Origin: an uncultured Pseudomonadales bacterium
Lineage (GTDB): Bacteria > Pseudomonadota > Gammaproteobacteria > Pseudomonadales > Azotimanducaceae
Assembly: GCA_958296165.1 (NCBI GenBank)
Contig: OY282447.1
Location: 1,426,001 to 1,490,000 of the forward strand
DNA: 64,000 nt
Direction: 5' to 3'
The notes beneath the pieces were generated by a model. That model did no database searches. It was given only the letters and a program-made list of their open reading frames with translations, and was not told the origin of the DNA. Made by a program: the position numbers and the translations under genes. Shown one piece after another: positions 32,507 through 40,920 of this stretch (positions are counted from its first letter, which is position 1; every line of letters begins with the position of its first letter).

Positions 32507-33759
32507 GCGGCCTCCGCACGCGTTTTCTGGTAGTCCCTTTTGAATTGTGTTTGGCTTCCAGGACGCCTAAGTATCTTCTCTATGGGGCGTGGCGGGCCTG
32601 CGATCTCAAATACACGCCGGCGGGGTTGCGGCTTGTCGATGACTCCTGCACACATCTGGATCATGTATCGCACCACGCGCCTTTGCACATCTATTTCTAG
32701 TGTGTCGAGATCACGGGCAAATCCAGTCAGAAAGCGTCGGTAGACATCTAACGGGCCATCTTGCAGGACGCTGGCCAATTGTCTCATCGCCAAGTCGTTA
32801 TTGCGCGGCCCGCATTTGCGCATAAGAAAGATCGCCGCTCTTCCGCGCTCGGAAAGCGGTGCCCCCTTTCGAACCGCAGGTTTGAGCTCCTCATCGAACA
32901 CGTTCCGTGCTTCCTCGACCGCCCTATCATTGAAACGGCGACATTTCTCAAGCGAAGTATGGATGTGCCATACTCCGCTACTGGTTTCCATGCTGCCGGA
33001 ACTATGGCTCGTCGTGGCAACGCCGACGCTCTTGACGAGCATGTCTATGAAGTGTGGCGGGCTTACGATCTTAAATACATACTGGCGGGGTTCCGGCTTG
33101 TCGATGACTCCTGCACACATCTGGATCATGTATCGCACCACGCGCCTTTGCACATCTATTTCTAGTGTGTCGAGATCACGGGCAAATCCAGTCAGCAAGC
33201 GTCGGTAGACATCTAACGGGCCATCTTGCAGGACGCTGGCCAATTGTCTCATCGCCAAGTCGTTATTGCGCGGCCCGCATTTGCGCATAAGAAAGATCGC
33301 CGCTCTTCCGCGCTCGGAAAGCGGTGCCCCTTTTTGAACCGCAGGTTTGAGCTCCTCATCGAACACGTTCCGTGCTTTCTCGACCGTCCTATCCTTGAAA
33401 CGGCGATATTTCTCAAGCGAAGTCAAGCCCATCCGATAGCCCGAATCAATCTCGTCGGAACACAGAGACAGTTCGACGCCTACACTCCGTGCGGCTTCCA
33501 CGAATCCACGACCCGCGACAACCACGCCTTGCGGTGGCGAAATGGGCCTTTCGAGGTCTTCAGGTAGGATGGTTGCTAGCATCTTCGCTTCAGCGACATC
33601 AGCTGGCATCAAATCCCCTAGTTCGCGCCAATTGAGCTTTCGTGCGACGTAGACTCTCTGACGATCATCGCCCAAAGAGACCAGAGGGCGGCAAAAGCGT
33701 ATCCTATCGCCTATATCTGCGGTGGAGATATCAAAGCCTCGCAAGACACTAGCTTTCAT
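32503..33759 (-). CDS. Unknown protein with internal duplicated domain, second gene of a coupled cassette
   Basis: 418 residues. A unique N-terminal about 110 residues (RQRVYVARKLNWRELGDLMP, EDLERPISPPQGVVVAGRGF) is followed by two almost identical copies of an about 126-residue domain (about 113-238 and 268-393): LEKYRRFKDRTVEKARNVF, SERGRAAIFLMRKCGPRNND, VYRRLLTGFARDLDTLEID, RRVVRYMIQMCAGVIDKP. The domain looks all-helical, basic and with a conserved Cys. I know no family for it. Start and stop both overlap neighbours by 4 bases. It is intact despite the duplication, which is in frame. Confidence 0.72.
   Translation of the reverse strand: MKASVLRGFDISTADIGDRIRFCRPLVSLGDDRQRVYVARKLNWRELGDLMPADVAEAKMLATILPEDLERPISPPQGVVVAGRGFVEAARSVGVELSLCSDEIDSGYRMGLTSLEKYRRFKDRTVEKARNVFDEELKPAVQKGAPLSERGRAAIFLMRKCGPRNNDLAMRQLASVLQDGPLDVYRRLLTGFARDLDTLEIDVQRRVVRYMIQMCAGVIDKPEPRQYVFKIVSPPHFIDMLVKSVGVATTSHSSGSMETSSGVWHIHTSLEKCRRFNDRAVEEARNVFDEELKPAVRKGAPLSERGRAAIFLMRKCGPRNNDLAMRQLASVLQDGPLDVYRRFLTGFARDLDTLEIDVQRRVVRYMIQMCAGVIDKPQPRRRVFEIAGPPRPIEKILRRPGSQTQFKRDYQKTRAEAA
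32581..33422 (-). repeat. In-frame duplication, 465-bp period
   Basis: 32581-32957 and 33046-33422 are copies, offset by exactly 465 bases (155 codons). The core (about 32629-32885) differs at only a few positions, while the outer 50-70 bases on each side differ more, for example at the 5'-proximal edge. The pattern suggests either a recent duplication or repeated gene conversion of the core. Confidence 0.9.
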
Positions 33760-34547
33760 TGGGAGACCTCTTCTTCGAGTCTGTTTTCGACAGCCTCCGC
33801 TACCATCTGATCGTCGGTCGCGGCGTGGACGTTAGCAACTGCCCAGTCTCTTTGTTCTTCTTGGAAGTTGCTCGTTGCCCAATCGTTGTTCTCTACCCAA
33901 TCGATGTAATCACTCTTGTCTTCATCGTCCATGTAAGCCGACAGGGCCTTAACTCGACCGGCGATGAACCACTGTGGTATGCGTACCTCCCACGTCCATG
34001 CTCTCGGACGGTTCGGGGACTCTAGGACTATCTCCGGAACGCCCCCGACCGTGGGTGGCTTGCCCCTAACATAGTTCAGCATCGGGTTGGTCGCGTAGGC
34101 CCTCTTGATGTAGGCATGGAAAGCACTCTGCCACTCTTCCAAGGGCCGGTCAAGGTCCCTAAACATCCGGGCTCTTGTTCGCCGGTCGAGAGGAGGCTTA
34201 GTCTCAATCGCGCCTAGCCACCAGCCGCCACTATCAAAGGGTGTAACTCCATAGACATCTGACGGCCACTGGGCACCGACCACTTCGGCAAGGACGAATA
34301 CGACCCGGCCGAACCGCCTTTCTGTCCGCATCACGTAAAAATAGTACGGCTCGCCCTTGATCCCCAAACCGGCCTCCGCAACACAGGTTGGGGCCGATCG
34401 CTCACGTGCAGGCCAATCACCACAGAGAATGCGCGTCGTCAGCTCACGCCATTGCCCGTCTTCTCCGCTAGCCTCTTTGCGGATTCCGTGTACTAAGCGG
34501 AGCGGTGAACCAAGCATGTCGCGAGTGGGGTCCGCAACGTCAAACAT
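33756..34547 (-). CDS. Unknown protein, first gene of a coupled cassette
   Basis: 263 residues, cytoplasmic, aromatic-rich. Notable segments are EPYYFYVMRTERRFGRVVFVLAEV, VYGVTPFDSGGWWLGAIET, FRDLDRPLEEWQSAFHAYIKRAY and RAWTWEVRIPQWFIAGRVKALSAY, followed by an acidic tail. The TPFDSGG plus WTWEVR pattern suggests an enzyme fold, but I cannot name it. The stop overlaps the next start by 4 bases (ATGA). No clear ribosome site precedes the ATG at 34547, which lies 16 bases after a small membrane-protein gene on the same strand. Confidence 0.7.
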   Translation of the reverse strand: MFDVADPTRDMLGSPLRLVHGIRKEASGEDGQWRELTTRILCGDWPARERSAPTCVAEAGLGIKGEPYYFYVMRTERRFGRVVFVLAEVVGAQWPSDVYGVTPFDSGGWWLGAIETKPPLDRRTRARMFRDLDRPLEEWQSAFHAYIKRAYATNPMLNYVRGKPPTVGGVPEIVLESPNRPRAWTWEVRIPQWFIAGRVKALSAYMDDEDKSDYIDWVENNDWATSNFQEEQRDWAVANVHAATDDQMVAEAVENRLEEEVSQ

Positions 34548-34563
34548 GCCACACTGCGAGTGC

Positions 34564-34986
34564 CTACGTCACAGCAGCCGGCTGGAAACGGCCCTTTGCC
34601 CGCCACAGCGCTATCGCCGGCAGGGCAAGAATCGCTGCGGAAATGAGACCGGCGGGCCAGCCTTGGCCGCGCTCGTCGATCAAGTTCCATACCAGCATCG
34701 CAATGGCGATCTGTACCACGTACAGCGCTGCCCAAGGCCACATCCAGCGCGACATCTTCCAGAATCCGTACGCGCCGGCGCCGTAGATCAGCCAGTGCAG
34801 GGGTTCGGTGAGCTTGGCGGCCCAGCCGCGCAGGACGAAGCCGAACCAAACCTCCTCGTCTGCCGCAACGGGCTTGAGGAACAAATCGAACGGCAGGTAG
34901 ATGAACGTCATGTAGAGGCAGAAGCCCCACAGCACGTTCATCCACCATGGTCGCCGGCGCAGCTCGGCGACGAGGTGGAAAGCCAA
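34564..34986 (-). CDS. Small predicted inner-membrane protein
   Basis: 140 residues with about four membrane segments: WWMNVLWGFCLYMTFIYLPFDLFL, LTEPLHWLIYGAGAYGFW, WMWPWAALYVVQIAIAMLVW, PAGLISAAILALPAIAL. TTG start at 34986 with GAGGG 7 bases upstream; an internal ATG at 34941 would cut the first segment. I recognise no family. Base composition is like the chromosome, unlike the cassette downstream, so it is probably resident. It lies between the enoyl-CoA hydratase gene and the cassette on the same strand. Confidence 0.7.
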   Translation of the reverse strand: MAFHLVAELRRRPWWMNVLWGFCLYMTFIYLPFDLFLKPVAADEEVWFGFVLRGWAAKLTEPLHWLIYGAGAYGFWKMSRWMWPWAALYVVQIAIAMLVWNLIDERGQGWPAGLISAAILALPAIALWRAKGRFQPAAVT

Positions 34987-35003
34987 GCGCCTGCCCTCTC
35001 TAC

Positions 35004-35039
35004 AACTGCACCAACCGCACCAACTGCACCAGCCGCACC
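35004..35039. repeat. Four 9-bp tandem repeats between genes
   Basis: AACTGCACC, AACCGCACC, AACTGCACC and AGCCGCACC follow each other without gaps, directly after the stop of the enoyl-CoA hydratase gene (reverse strand) and just upstream of the membrane-protein gene. Possibly the remains of slippage; no hairpin is formed. Confidence 0.75.
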
Positions 35040-35040
35040 G

Positions 35041-35949
35041 CTATTCGCCGTCGCTTGGCTTGGGCCCCGGACGCTTGTACCAGTCGTTCTCGCGGAACAG
35101 GCCGTCGCGCCAGCGCACGGCGTCGCGCATTCCGACTTCGCGCATCTTCTCCTGCCAATCATAGGAGAAGCCGGTGAACTGCCCGGCGGCATCGAGGTCC
35201 GTGCTGCTGCGCACGGAAGAATAGATGCCCATGTTCTCGTAGAAGCGGTTCATGTTGAGCTTGAGAATCGCCAAGTGATCGGCGGACATCACCGCGATGC
35301 GGTCGGCGAAGGCGACGGTGCGTTCTTCGAGTTCTTCCTTCGGCCAAGAGTAGTTGACCATGCCGATTTCCTCGGCTTGCGCACCTGTGACGTTCTCGCC
35401 CGTGTAGTAGAGCTCCTTGGCCTTGCGCATGCCAATCACGAGCGGCCAGATCACGCCGGTGCGGGAGGTGCCCAAGCCGCGCAAACCAGGATGGCCAAGC
35501 TGGGCATCGTCGGCAGCGACCACCAAATCGGCCATCATGGCCAGTTCGCAGCCGCCGGCGATGGCGTAGCCGTGAACTTGGGCGATGGTGACCTTGGCCA
35601 TGTTCCAGAAGTACAGGTGGATGTCGGTGACTTGCTGCATTCCCGTGCGGATGCCCATCAAGAGACGGCGGCCCTTGTCGTCCACCTGCCGGTGGCGGCG
35701 CACCACGGCATCCGCGCCCTTGCCGCGGCTCGGCGTGAGGTCGTAGCCAGCGCTGAACGTTCGGCCCATGCCGCGCACGATGATGGAGCGGACCGAGTCG
35801 TCCGCTTCCAGCGCATGCAGCGCGTCGTTCAACTCGAACATGAGCTCCTGCGACAGCGCGTTCATCTTCTCCGGGCGGTTGAGGGCAATGCGCCCGACGC
35901 GGTCGTCTGTGCCCACGCGATCGACGATGAGATTCTCGTATTCAGCCAT
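35041..35949 (-). CDS. Enoyl-CoA hydratase/isomerase (crotonase) family protein
   Basis: 302 residues, somewhat longer than typical crotonases (about 260) through a C-terminal extension ending in FRENDWYKRPGPKP. The fold markers are IALNRPEKMNALSQEL, the oxyanion-hole turns RTFSAGYDL and VHGYAIAGGCELAMMADL, and LGHPGLRGLGTSRTGVIWPL. The catalytic Glu usually near the third block is replaced in part (LRGLGTSR), so the reaction may not be classical hydration. The ATG at 35949 with GGGGAG upstream is preferred to one at 35982. Confidence 0.86.
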   Translation of the reverse strand: MAEYENLIVDRVGTDDRVGRIALNRPEKMNALSQELMFELNDALHALEADDSVRSIIVRGMGRTFSAGYDLTPSRGKGADAVVRRHRQVDDKGRRLLMGIRTGMQQVTDIHLYFWNMAKVTIAQVHGYAIAGGCELAMMADLVVAADDAQLGHPGLRGLGTSRTGVIWPLVIGMRKAKELYYTGENVTGAQAEEIGMVNYSWPKEELEERTVAFADRIAVMSADHLAILKLNMNRFYENMGIYSSVRSSTDLDAAGQFTGFSYDWQEKMREVGMRDAVRWRDGLFRENDWYKRPGPKPSDGE

Positions 35950-36057
35950 GTCTCCCCTTGTTGCTTTGCTAATGACCTGCAAGACAGTGGCGAACTTAGC
36001 AGCAAGGGAAGTTAATTGAAACCACGCCGCCTACCGTCGCCGCGCAAGACCTGTGCA

Positions 36058-37314
36058 CTAGCGGGCCAAGTCACTGTTGCCGGGGTAGTACTGGTACTTG
36101 AACTCCAGCTTGAGGTCGCGCCGCGGCACCGGATCGCCGGCCTCGAAAGCGGGCCGATAGCGGGCTTCCTTCGCCGCTTTCCGGAGCCTGAACTCCATGA
36201 TGTTGTGCGGCTCGGAGCGTAGCGTCTTGCGGCCGAGAACGTCGCCGCGATGGCTGACGGTGAGCGCCAGCCGCACGACGCCGTCGCGGGGTGCGCCGAG
36301 CGGTTCGGACACTTGCGCCGGGTCGGGCGGCAGCCGCAGATACAGCGCATTCGGCTTCTCGAACACCTCCGCCTGGTGCGCCGGGTTGGCTTCCAGCAAC
36401 GCCCACGCACGCCGGTAATGGCGCATCGCCACGCCGTACTCGTAGTGCAGCAGCTGCCAATCGGCGTACTCGACCATCGCGGCTGCGACTTCCACGTTCG
36501 ACGCCGTGGGCGCGGCGCGCGTCAGGTCGAGCACTTCCTCGAGCGCCTTGCTGCCACGTTTGAAAGTGGATTTGCTGTACCAAGGCGGATCCTTCGGATG
36601 GCCGGGCGGCCAAGCGGAGAAACCGCCACGGCCGGGCATCCTGCTGCCGAAGCGTCGCTGCCGGTAGGTCTCGGCGTAGCCACGGATCGCTGCAACGATG
36701 CGCGGGTCGTTGGGCGGGTAGGCATTCTTGGCAGTTTCGATGATTTGCTGGTAGAGCACCTGCGCGGGCCGGAACTTGTAGTTGTGCATATACCAGTCGA
36801 TCAGCCGGTACGCAGCGGGGATGAGCTCCGTTGCGTCTTCGCCGTGAGCTCGCGCCTCGATGCTGTAGGCGAACTCGTGCCGGTCGTTGGCGGCGGCGCG
36901 GTCGCCCATGGCCGCCAATGCATCGGCCTCGCGATAGAGCAGTTCCACCTGCCCCACGCCCTGTACGCCTTCGTCAATGCGAAGGATGTGTTTGGCGCGG
37001 TCGTAGGCAGTCAAGGCGGCCTCCGGGTCCGCACGTCCCATGTGCGCATCGCCCAGCAACTGAAGCGGCTCTACCAGAGCCGGATCGTAGCGGCCGGAGA
37101 GCGATTCGATGCGCGTCACCAGCTGTTCCGCGCCCGTCGCCACAGCGTCGTACTCGCCCACTTCGAGCTGGCTGGCAAGATTCGCGAGCGCCTCAGAAGC
37201 TGCGCCCGTATCTGCCGTTGCGGCCGGCACGGCCAAGACAGCCAGCATCGCGCCCGCCGCGCAAGCCAAGACCGATCTAGGCCGGCGGGCGCGAATGGTC
37301 GAATGGCCAACCAT
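36058..37314 (-). CDS. Periplasmic TPR protein with TonB-like C-terminal domain
   Basis: 418 residues. Signal peptide (SVLACAAGAMLAVLAVPAATA). Residues about 40-300 are helical repeats of TPR type (ALVEPLQLLGDAHMGRADPEAALTAYDRAKHIL, VEYADWQLLHYEYGVAMRHYRRAWALL). The final about 90 residues resemble a TonB C-terminal domain: DGVVRLALTVSHRGDVLG, KEARYRPAFEAGDPVPRRDLKLEFKYQY. There is no N-terminal TonB membrane anchor beyond the signal, so it probably does not energise receptors by itself. The ATG at 37314 precedes the signal; the frame opens further upstream without support. The Sel1-like gene next to it has a similar secreted character. Confidence 0.8.
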   Translation of the reverse strand: MVGHSTIRARRPRSVLACAAGAMLAVLAVPAATADTGAASEALANLASQLEVGEYDAVATGAEQLVTRIESLSGRYDPALVEPLQLLGDAHMGRADPEAALTAYDRAKHILRIDEGVQGVGQVELLYREADALAAMGDRAAANDRHEFAYSIEARAHGEDATELIPAAYRLIDWYMHNYKFRPAQVLYQQIIETAKNAYPPNDPRIVAAIRGYAETYRQRRFGSRMPGRGGFSAWPPGHPKDPPWYSKSTFKRGSKALEEVLDLTRAAPTASNVEVAAAMVEYADWQLLHYEYGVAMRHYRRAWALLEANPAHQAEVFEKPNALYLRLPPDPAQVSEPLGAPRDGVVRLALTVSHRGDVLGRKTLRSEPHNIMEFRLRKAAKEARYRPAFEAGDPVPRRDLKLEFKYQYYPGNSDLAR

Positions 37315-37342
37315 ATCTTGTCTTGCGACTGGTGATGAAGGA

Positions 37343-38080
37343 TCAGCGGCGCGAGCCCGCCTGCTGTGCTTCCAACATGGCTTGGCGCACTCGAACTGCA
37401 CGTTCCTCGGCCAGTTCACTCATTTCTTGCCGCGCTAGATAGGAATCGTAGTCTTCGCGCATCGGCGCCGGCAGGTCTTGCTCGAAGAAGCAGCGCAGAC
37501 GCTTCACATAACTGCTAGCCGGACTGTGCAGCTCGCACACCACGCCGGTAGCGTGCTCGCCGTATTTCGACTCGTACTCGTCCACGACTTCGCGGAAGTA
37601 GGGCACGTTTTGTTCGGGAATGCGCTTCCAGATTTCGTTGAAGTAATTGCGGATGGCAGGCGCGGTCGAGCCGGACGAAGCCACGCCCATCCAGCCCACC
37701 GCTTGAACGGAATCGCGCTCCACCTGGCCGAGGCCGCGCAGATAGATGTGGCCAACGGTCGCTTGAGCTTCTTTGAAGCCGTGCTCGGCGGTTGCAAGCA
37801 GGTAGGGAAGGGCCTCGTCGACCAGCTCGCGGGCATACAGCTCTTGGCCCTTGGCGAGCTGTTTGTAGATGCGTCGCCTGTCCTTTGCGGAAAGCGCCGG
37901 TCGCTTCCCTACCACCGTCACCTCCTCTACGAACTCGTCCCCTACGAACGCCTCCCCTACGGACGCCTCCTCTTCAAAGCCAGCTTCTTCGCGCTCCGCA
38001 GCAGGTGTTCGCTCGCCGCACCAACCAGCCGTGGCAAAAAGAGCCGCACCAAGCAGGCCAAGCCGAAACGCGCCATCCAT
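37343..38080 (-). CDS. Secreted Sel1-repeat-like protein
   Basis: 245 residues. N-terminal signal (FRLGLLGAALFATAGWCG), then a repetitive acidic linker (EEEASVGEAFVGDEFVEEV) that ends in VTVVGKRPALS. One Sel1/TPR-like helical repeat follows (YARELVDEALPYLLATAEHGFKEAQATVGHIYLRGLG), then helical sequence. The ATG at 38080 has GGAG 8 bases upstream; a TTG two codons earlier is too close to it. It is followed by the TPR/TonB-like gene after 28 bases and probably forms an operon with it. The role is unknown. Confidence 0.75.
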   Translation of the reverse strand: MDGAFRLGLLGAALFATAGWCGERTPAAEREEAGFEEEASVGEAFVGDEFVEEVTVVGKRPALSAKDRRRIYKQLAKGQELYARELVDEALPYLLATAEHGFKEAQATVGHIYLRGLGQVERDSVQAVGWMGVASSGSTAPAIRNYFNEIWKRIPEQNVPYFREVVDEYESKYGEHATGVVCELHSPASSYVKRLRCFFEQDLPAPMREDYDSYLARQEMSELAEERAVRVRQAMLEAQQAGSRR

Positions 38081-38092
38081 CGCCAATTCTCC

Positions 38093-38935
38093 CTAGTGCC
38101 CAGCCACGCTCTCGAACACCTGCACGGCGTCTATCAGGCCCTCGTTCAAAGAACCGGAGCGGAAGCCGCCGAGATCCAGCGCTACATAGCGGAATCCCGC
38201 TGTGCGCACTCGCTCCTGCACCTCGATGCGCCGTTCTACCGCCAACGCAAGTTCCTCCGGCACTAGCTCAATGCGGGCGACTTCCTCGTGATGGCGCACT
38301 CGAAATTGGCTGAAGCCGAGTTCCGCGAGCGCGTCTTCGGCCGCTTCCACTTGCCGCAGGCGCTCCGCCGTGATGTGCGAACCGTAGGGAAACCGGCTAG
38401 AGAGGCAGGCGGCTTGCGGCTTTTGCGCATTCTCCAAGCCCAGCTGCGCGGCTAGAGCGCGGATGTCCGCCTTGTTGAAGCCCGCCTCTACCAGCGGCGA
38501 GACGACGCGGTAATCGGCGGCGGCGACAAGGCCGGGCCGGTGGTCGCCCAGGTCGTCCGTGTTGGTGCCGTTCAAGATGCAGTCGAAGCCGTCCTCTTGC
38601 GCGATGCGTGACAGCGCATCGTAGAGAGAGGTCTTGCAGTGGAAGCAGCGGTTGACAGGGTTGGCGCGATAGCTGGCCTTGGCCAATTCGTCCGTGACGA
38701 TCACCCGATGCCGCATCCCCCACTGAGCCGCCAGCTGTTCGGCCAGGGCCAAGTCGCTGCGCTTTAGGCTTTGTGAACCGGATGTAACGGCCAAGGCGTC
38801 CGCGCCGAGCGTCTCGGCGGCCACATAAGCCACCAGCGAGCTGTCCACGCCGCCCGAGAAGGCGACGATGACTCGGCCCTGATCGGCAATATGCGCCTTG
38901 AGAGCGTCGTATTTGGCCTGGATGCCTTCGTTCAT
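38093..38935 (-). CDS. larE: LarE, ATP-dependent sulfur-donating enzyme for nickel-pincer cofactor
   Basis: 280 residues. Adenylates the pyridinium carboxylates of the LarB product and gives sulfur to make thiocarboxylates in nickel-pincer nucleotide synthesis. The PP-loop VIVAFSGGVDSSLVAY is at residue about 22; NPVNRCFHCKTSLYDAL and the later ACLSSRFPYG carry the conserved cysteines, the last at the position of the sacrificial Cys in the Lactobacillus enzyme. ATG at 38935 overlaps the larB stop by 4 bases (ATGA). Larger frames extending to 39748 are antisense/alternate-frame sequence of larB. Confidence 0.93.
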   Translation of the reverse strand: MNEGIQAKYDALKAHIADQGRVIVAFSGGVDSSLVAYVAAETLGADALAVTSGSQSLKRSDLALAEQLAAQWGMRHRVIVTDELAKASYRANPVNRCFHCKTSLYDALSRIAQEDGFDCILNGTNTDDLGDHRPGLVAAADYRVVSPLVEAGFNKADIRALAAQLGLENAQKPQAACLSSRFPYGSHITAERLRQVEAAEDALAELGFSQFRVRHHEEVARIELVPEELALAVERRIEVQERVRTAGFRYVALDLGGFRSGSLNEGLIDAVQVFESVAGH

Positions 38936-39672
38936 AAGCGGTTGATGGTGTTGGCGAGAAAGCCGGCGCCGAAGCCGTTGTCGATGTTTACCACCGCAAC
39001 GCCCGACGCGCAACTGTTGAGCATGCCAAGCAGCGCAGCCAAGCCATTGAAGGAAGCGCCGTAGCCGACGCTGGTTGGCACGGCGATGACCGGCTTGTCG
39101 ATCAGACCGCCCACCACGCTTGGCAGCGCGCCTTCCATGCCGGCCACGACCACCACCACCCGCGCCGCCCGGATGGCGGCTACTCGGGCGAGCAGGCGGT
39201 GAACGCCAGCGACGCCGACGTCGCTGATGCGGATCACCGCGTTGTCGTAGAACTCGGCCGTGAGCGCCGCTTCTTCCGCCACGGCGCGATCGGAAGTGCC
39301 GGCCGTGACCACGGCGATGGAAGTAGACGGCTGCGGCTGCGATTGCCGCTTGTAGGCGAGCAGGCGCGCCTCGGCGTGATACGCGGCCTCGGGCACTGCC
39401 TGCAGCGCCGCCTGCGCTGCTTCGGCACTTACGCGCGTGGCCAAGGCACTGTGGCCGCGCCTGGCAATCGCCTCGAAAGTGGCCGCCACTTGCGCTGGCG
39501 TCTTGCTTTCGCCGTAGACCACTTCCGCCGCACCAGTGCGGCGGGCGCGGTCGTGGTCGATGGTGCTGTGGCCGAGCTGCTCGAAGTACGACTCGCTGAT
39601 AGCCGCCGCGGCCGCGGCGCGGTCGAGATCGCCGGCGCTGAAGCGGTCGAGGATGTCCTCTATCGTGTTCAT
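38932..39672 (-). CDS. larB: LarB, pyridinium-3,5-biscarboxylate mononucleotide synthase
   Basis: 246 residues. First step of nickel-pincer nucleotide synthesis: carboxylation and hydrolysis of nicotinic acid adenine dinucleotide. The C-terminal half is PurE-like: VVTAGTSDRAVAEEAALTAEF, VVVVAGMEGALPSVVGGLIDKPVIAVPTSVGYGASFNGLAALLGMLNSCASGVAVVNIDNGFGAG. The N-terminal about 80 residues (IEDILDRFSAGDLDRAAAAAAI, VVYGESKTPAQV) match the LarB extension, separating it from true PurE. Its ends overlap larC and larE by 4 bases each, so the three are translated together. Confidence 0.94.
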   Translation of the reverse strand: MNTIEDILDRFSAGDLDRAAAAAAISESYFEQLGHSTIDHDRARRTGAAEVVYGESKTPAQVAATFEAIARRGHSALATRVSAEAAQAALQAVPEAAYHAEARLLAYKRQSQPQPSTSIAVVTAGTSDRAVAEEAALTAEFYDNAVIRISDVGVAGVHRLLARVAAIRAARVVVVVAGMEGALPSVVGGLIDKPVIAVPTSVGYGASFNGLAALLGMLNSCASGVAVVNIDNGFGAGFLANTINRL

Positions 39673-40913
39673 CCGCGCAATGCCAGATCGACTTCGCCTC
39701 GCACTGCCGACTTGACGCTGAGATAGTCGTCGCCGGTGCGTGCGGCAATGGCGACGATGTCGTCGTGTTCCGGCTTCCAGCGTTCGACGCCGTTCGGCAA
39801 GGTCACCACCTTCACCCTGACTTCGCCTAGCGAGGTTGGAATCGTGTGTTCGCGCCTAGGCAGCATGCGCTTGGAAACAGCGTGCAAGCGTGCGCCGATG
39901 GTCGTGGAGGCGGTGAACAGGTGCGCCATCACGGCGTCGAGGCGCTGCTCGTCCACCAGCACAGACACCTTGGTGCCGGGGCGCGCCTTCTTCATCACGA
40001 TGGGCGTAAGGAAAACATCCTTCGCGCCGTGCGCGAACAGGCCGTCCATCAATGGCGCAAACGCCTCGGCCGGCATGTCGTCGATATTGCACTCCAGCTC
40101 GATGTTGGTCTCGGTCTCTACACCCTCCATGCCGGCTTCCGCCGCGCCCTCTACGCCGGCTTCTAGCCCATCTGCCACGCTCGCTTCGATCTCGCCGAGA
40201 GTCAGCCGCAAGGCGTTAGGCACGGCGAAATCCTTCTGCCCGAGGCCATAGCCCAACTTGCTCGGCTTGAAGGTTCGGGGTGGCTCGAAGGCGTCTACCG
40301 CGCATTTGAGGATGGCGGCGCCGGTAGGCGTGGTGGCTTCGCCCTCTACGCCGCCGTATTTGCAGGGGACGCCTTGCAGGATCTCCGCAGTGGCCGGCGC
40401 CGGCACCGGAAACAAGCCGTGCTGACAACGCACCATGCCGCTGCCGACCTCAACCGGCGAACAAAAGACCGCATCCGCATCGAGATAGGCCAAGCCCACG
40501 GCGGCGCCGACGATGTCGACGATGGAATCGGTGGCGCCCACCTCGTGAAAGTGGATCTGTTCGATGTCCACGCCGTGGATCTTCGCTTCCGCGGCGCCGA
40601 TGGTCTCGAACATGGCAATGGCCAAGCGCTGCACTCCGGGCGCAAAGCGGGCGCGCTCGATGATGCCCTTGATCGTGGCGAGATGGCGCAATGGCGAGCC
40701 CACGCCGGCGTCAAGCCGCACCGTCGCCTTGGTGCCGCTGACGCCCATTTTCGCGCTTCGCTCGAACATCAGCTCGAACTCGTCGGCCAGTTCCAGCTTG
40801 GCGAGCTCCGCCGTCAAGTGTTCACGCGGCACGCCAACGTCCACCAAGGCACCCAAGTGCATGTCGCCGGAGATTCCGGCGAAGCACTCATAGAACAAGG
40901 CGCGCTGGGGCAA
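39669..40913 (-). CDS. larC: LarC, nickel insertase for nickel-pincer cofactor
   Basis: 414 residues. CTP-dependent insertion of nickel into the pincer nucleotide. Opening ALFYECFAGISGDMHLGALVDVG, then HFHEVGATDSIVDIVGAAVGL with metal-binding histidines, GLFPVPAPATAEILQGVP, and NIDDMPAEAFAPLMDGLFAHGAKDVFLTPIVMKKARPG. Continuous frame, unlike Lactobacillus plantarum where larC needs a frameshift. TTG start at 40913, 7 bases after the upstream oxidoreductase stop; an ATG within that gene at 41003 is unsupported. An acidic low-complexity insert (GLEAGVEGAAEAGMEGVETE) sits before NIDDMP. Confidence 0.92.
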   Translation of the reverse strand: MPQRALFYECFAGISGDMHLGALVDVGVPREHLTAELAKLELADEFELMFERSAKMGVSGTKATVRLDAGVGSPLRHLATIKGIIERARFAPGVQRLAIAMFETIGAAEAKIHGVDIEQIHFHEVGATDSIVDIVGAAVGLAYLDADAVFCSPVEVGSGMVRCQHGLFPVPAPATAEILQGVPCKYGGVEGEATTPTGAAILKCAVDAFEPPRTFKPSKLGYGLGQKDFAVPNALRLTLGEIEASVADGLEAGVEGAAEAGMEGVETETNIELECNIDDMPAEAFAPLMDGLFAHGAKDVFLTPIVMKKARPGTKVSVLVDEQRLDAVMAHLFTASTTIGARLHAVSKRMLPRREHTIPTSLGEVRVKVVTLPNGVERWKPEHDDIVAIAARTGDDYLSVKSAVRGEVDLALRG

Positions 40914-40920
40914 GTTGCGC

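Noticed and set aside
34357-36015. 552-residue forward open frame
   Set aside because: Antisense to the enoyl-CoA hydratase and membrane-protein genes; its translation has no domain and is biased as expected of antisense GC-rich DNA.
38936-39748. Upstream extension of larE to 39748
   Set aside because: It lies in another frame of larB; the ATG at 38935 overlaps the larB stop and gives the family N-terminus.
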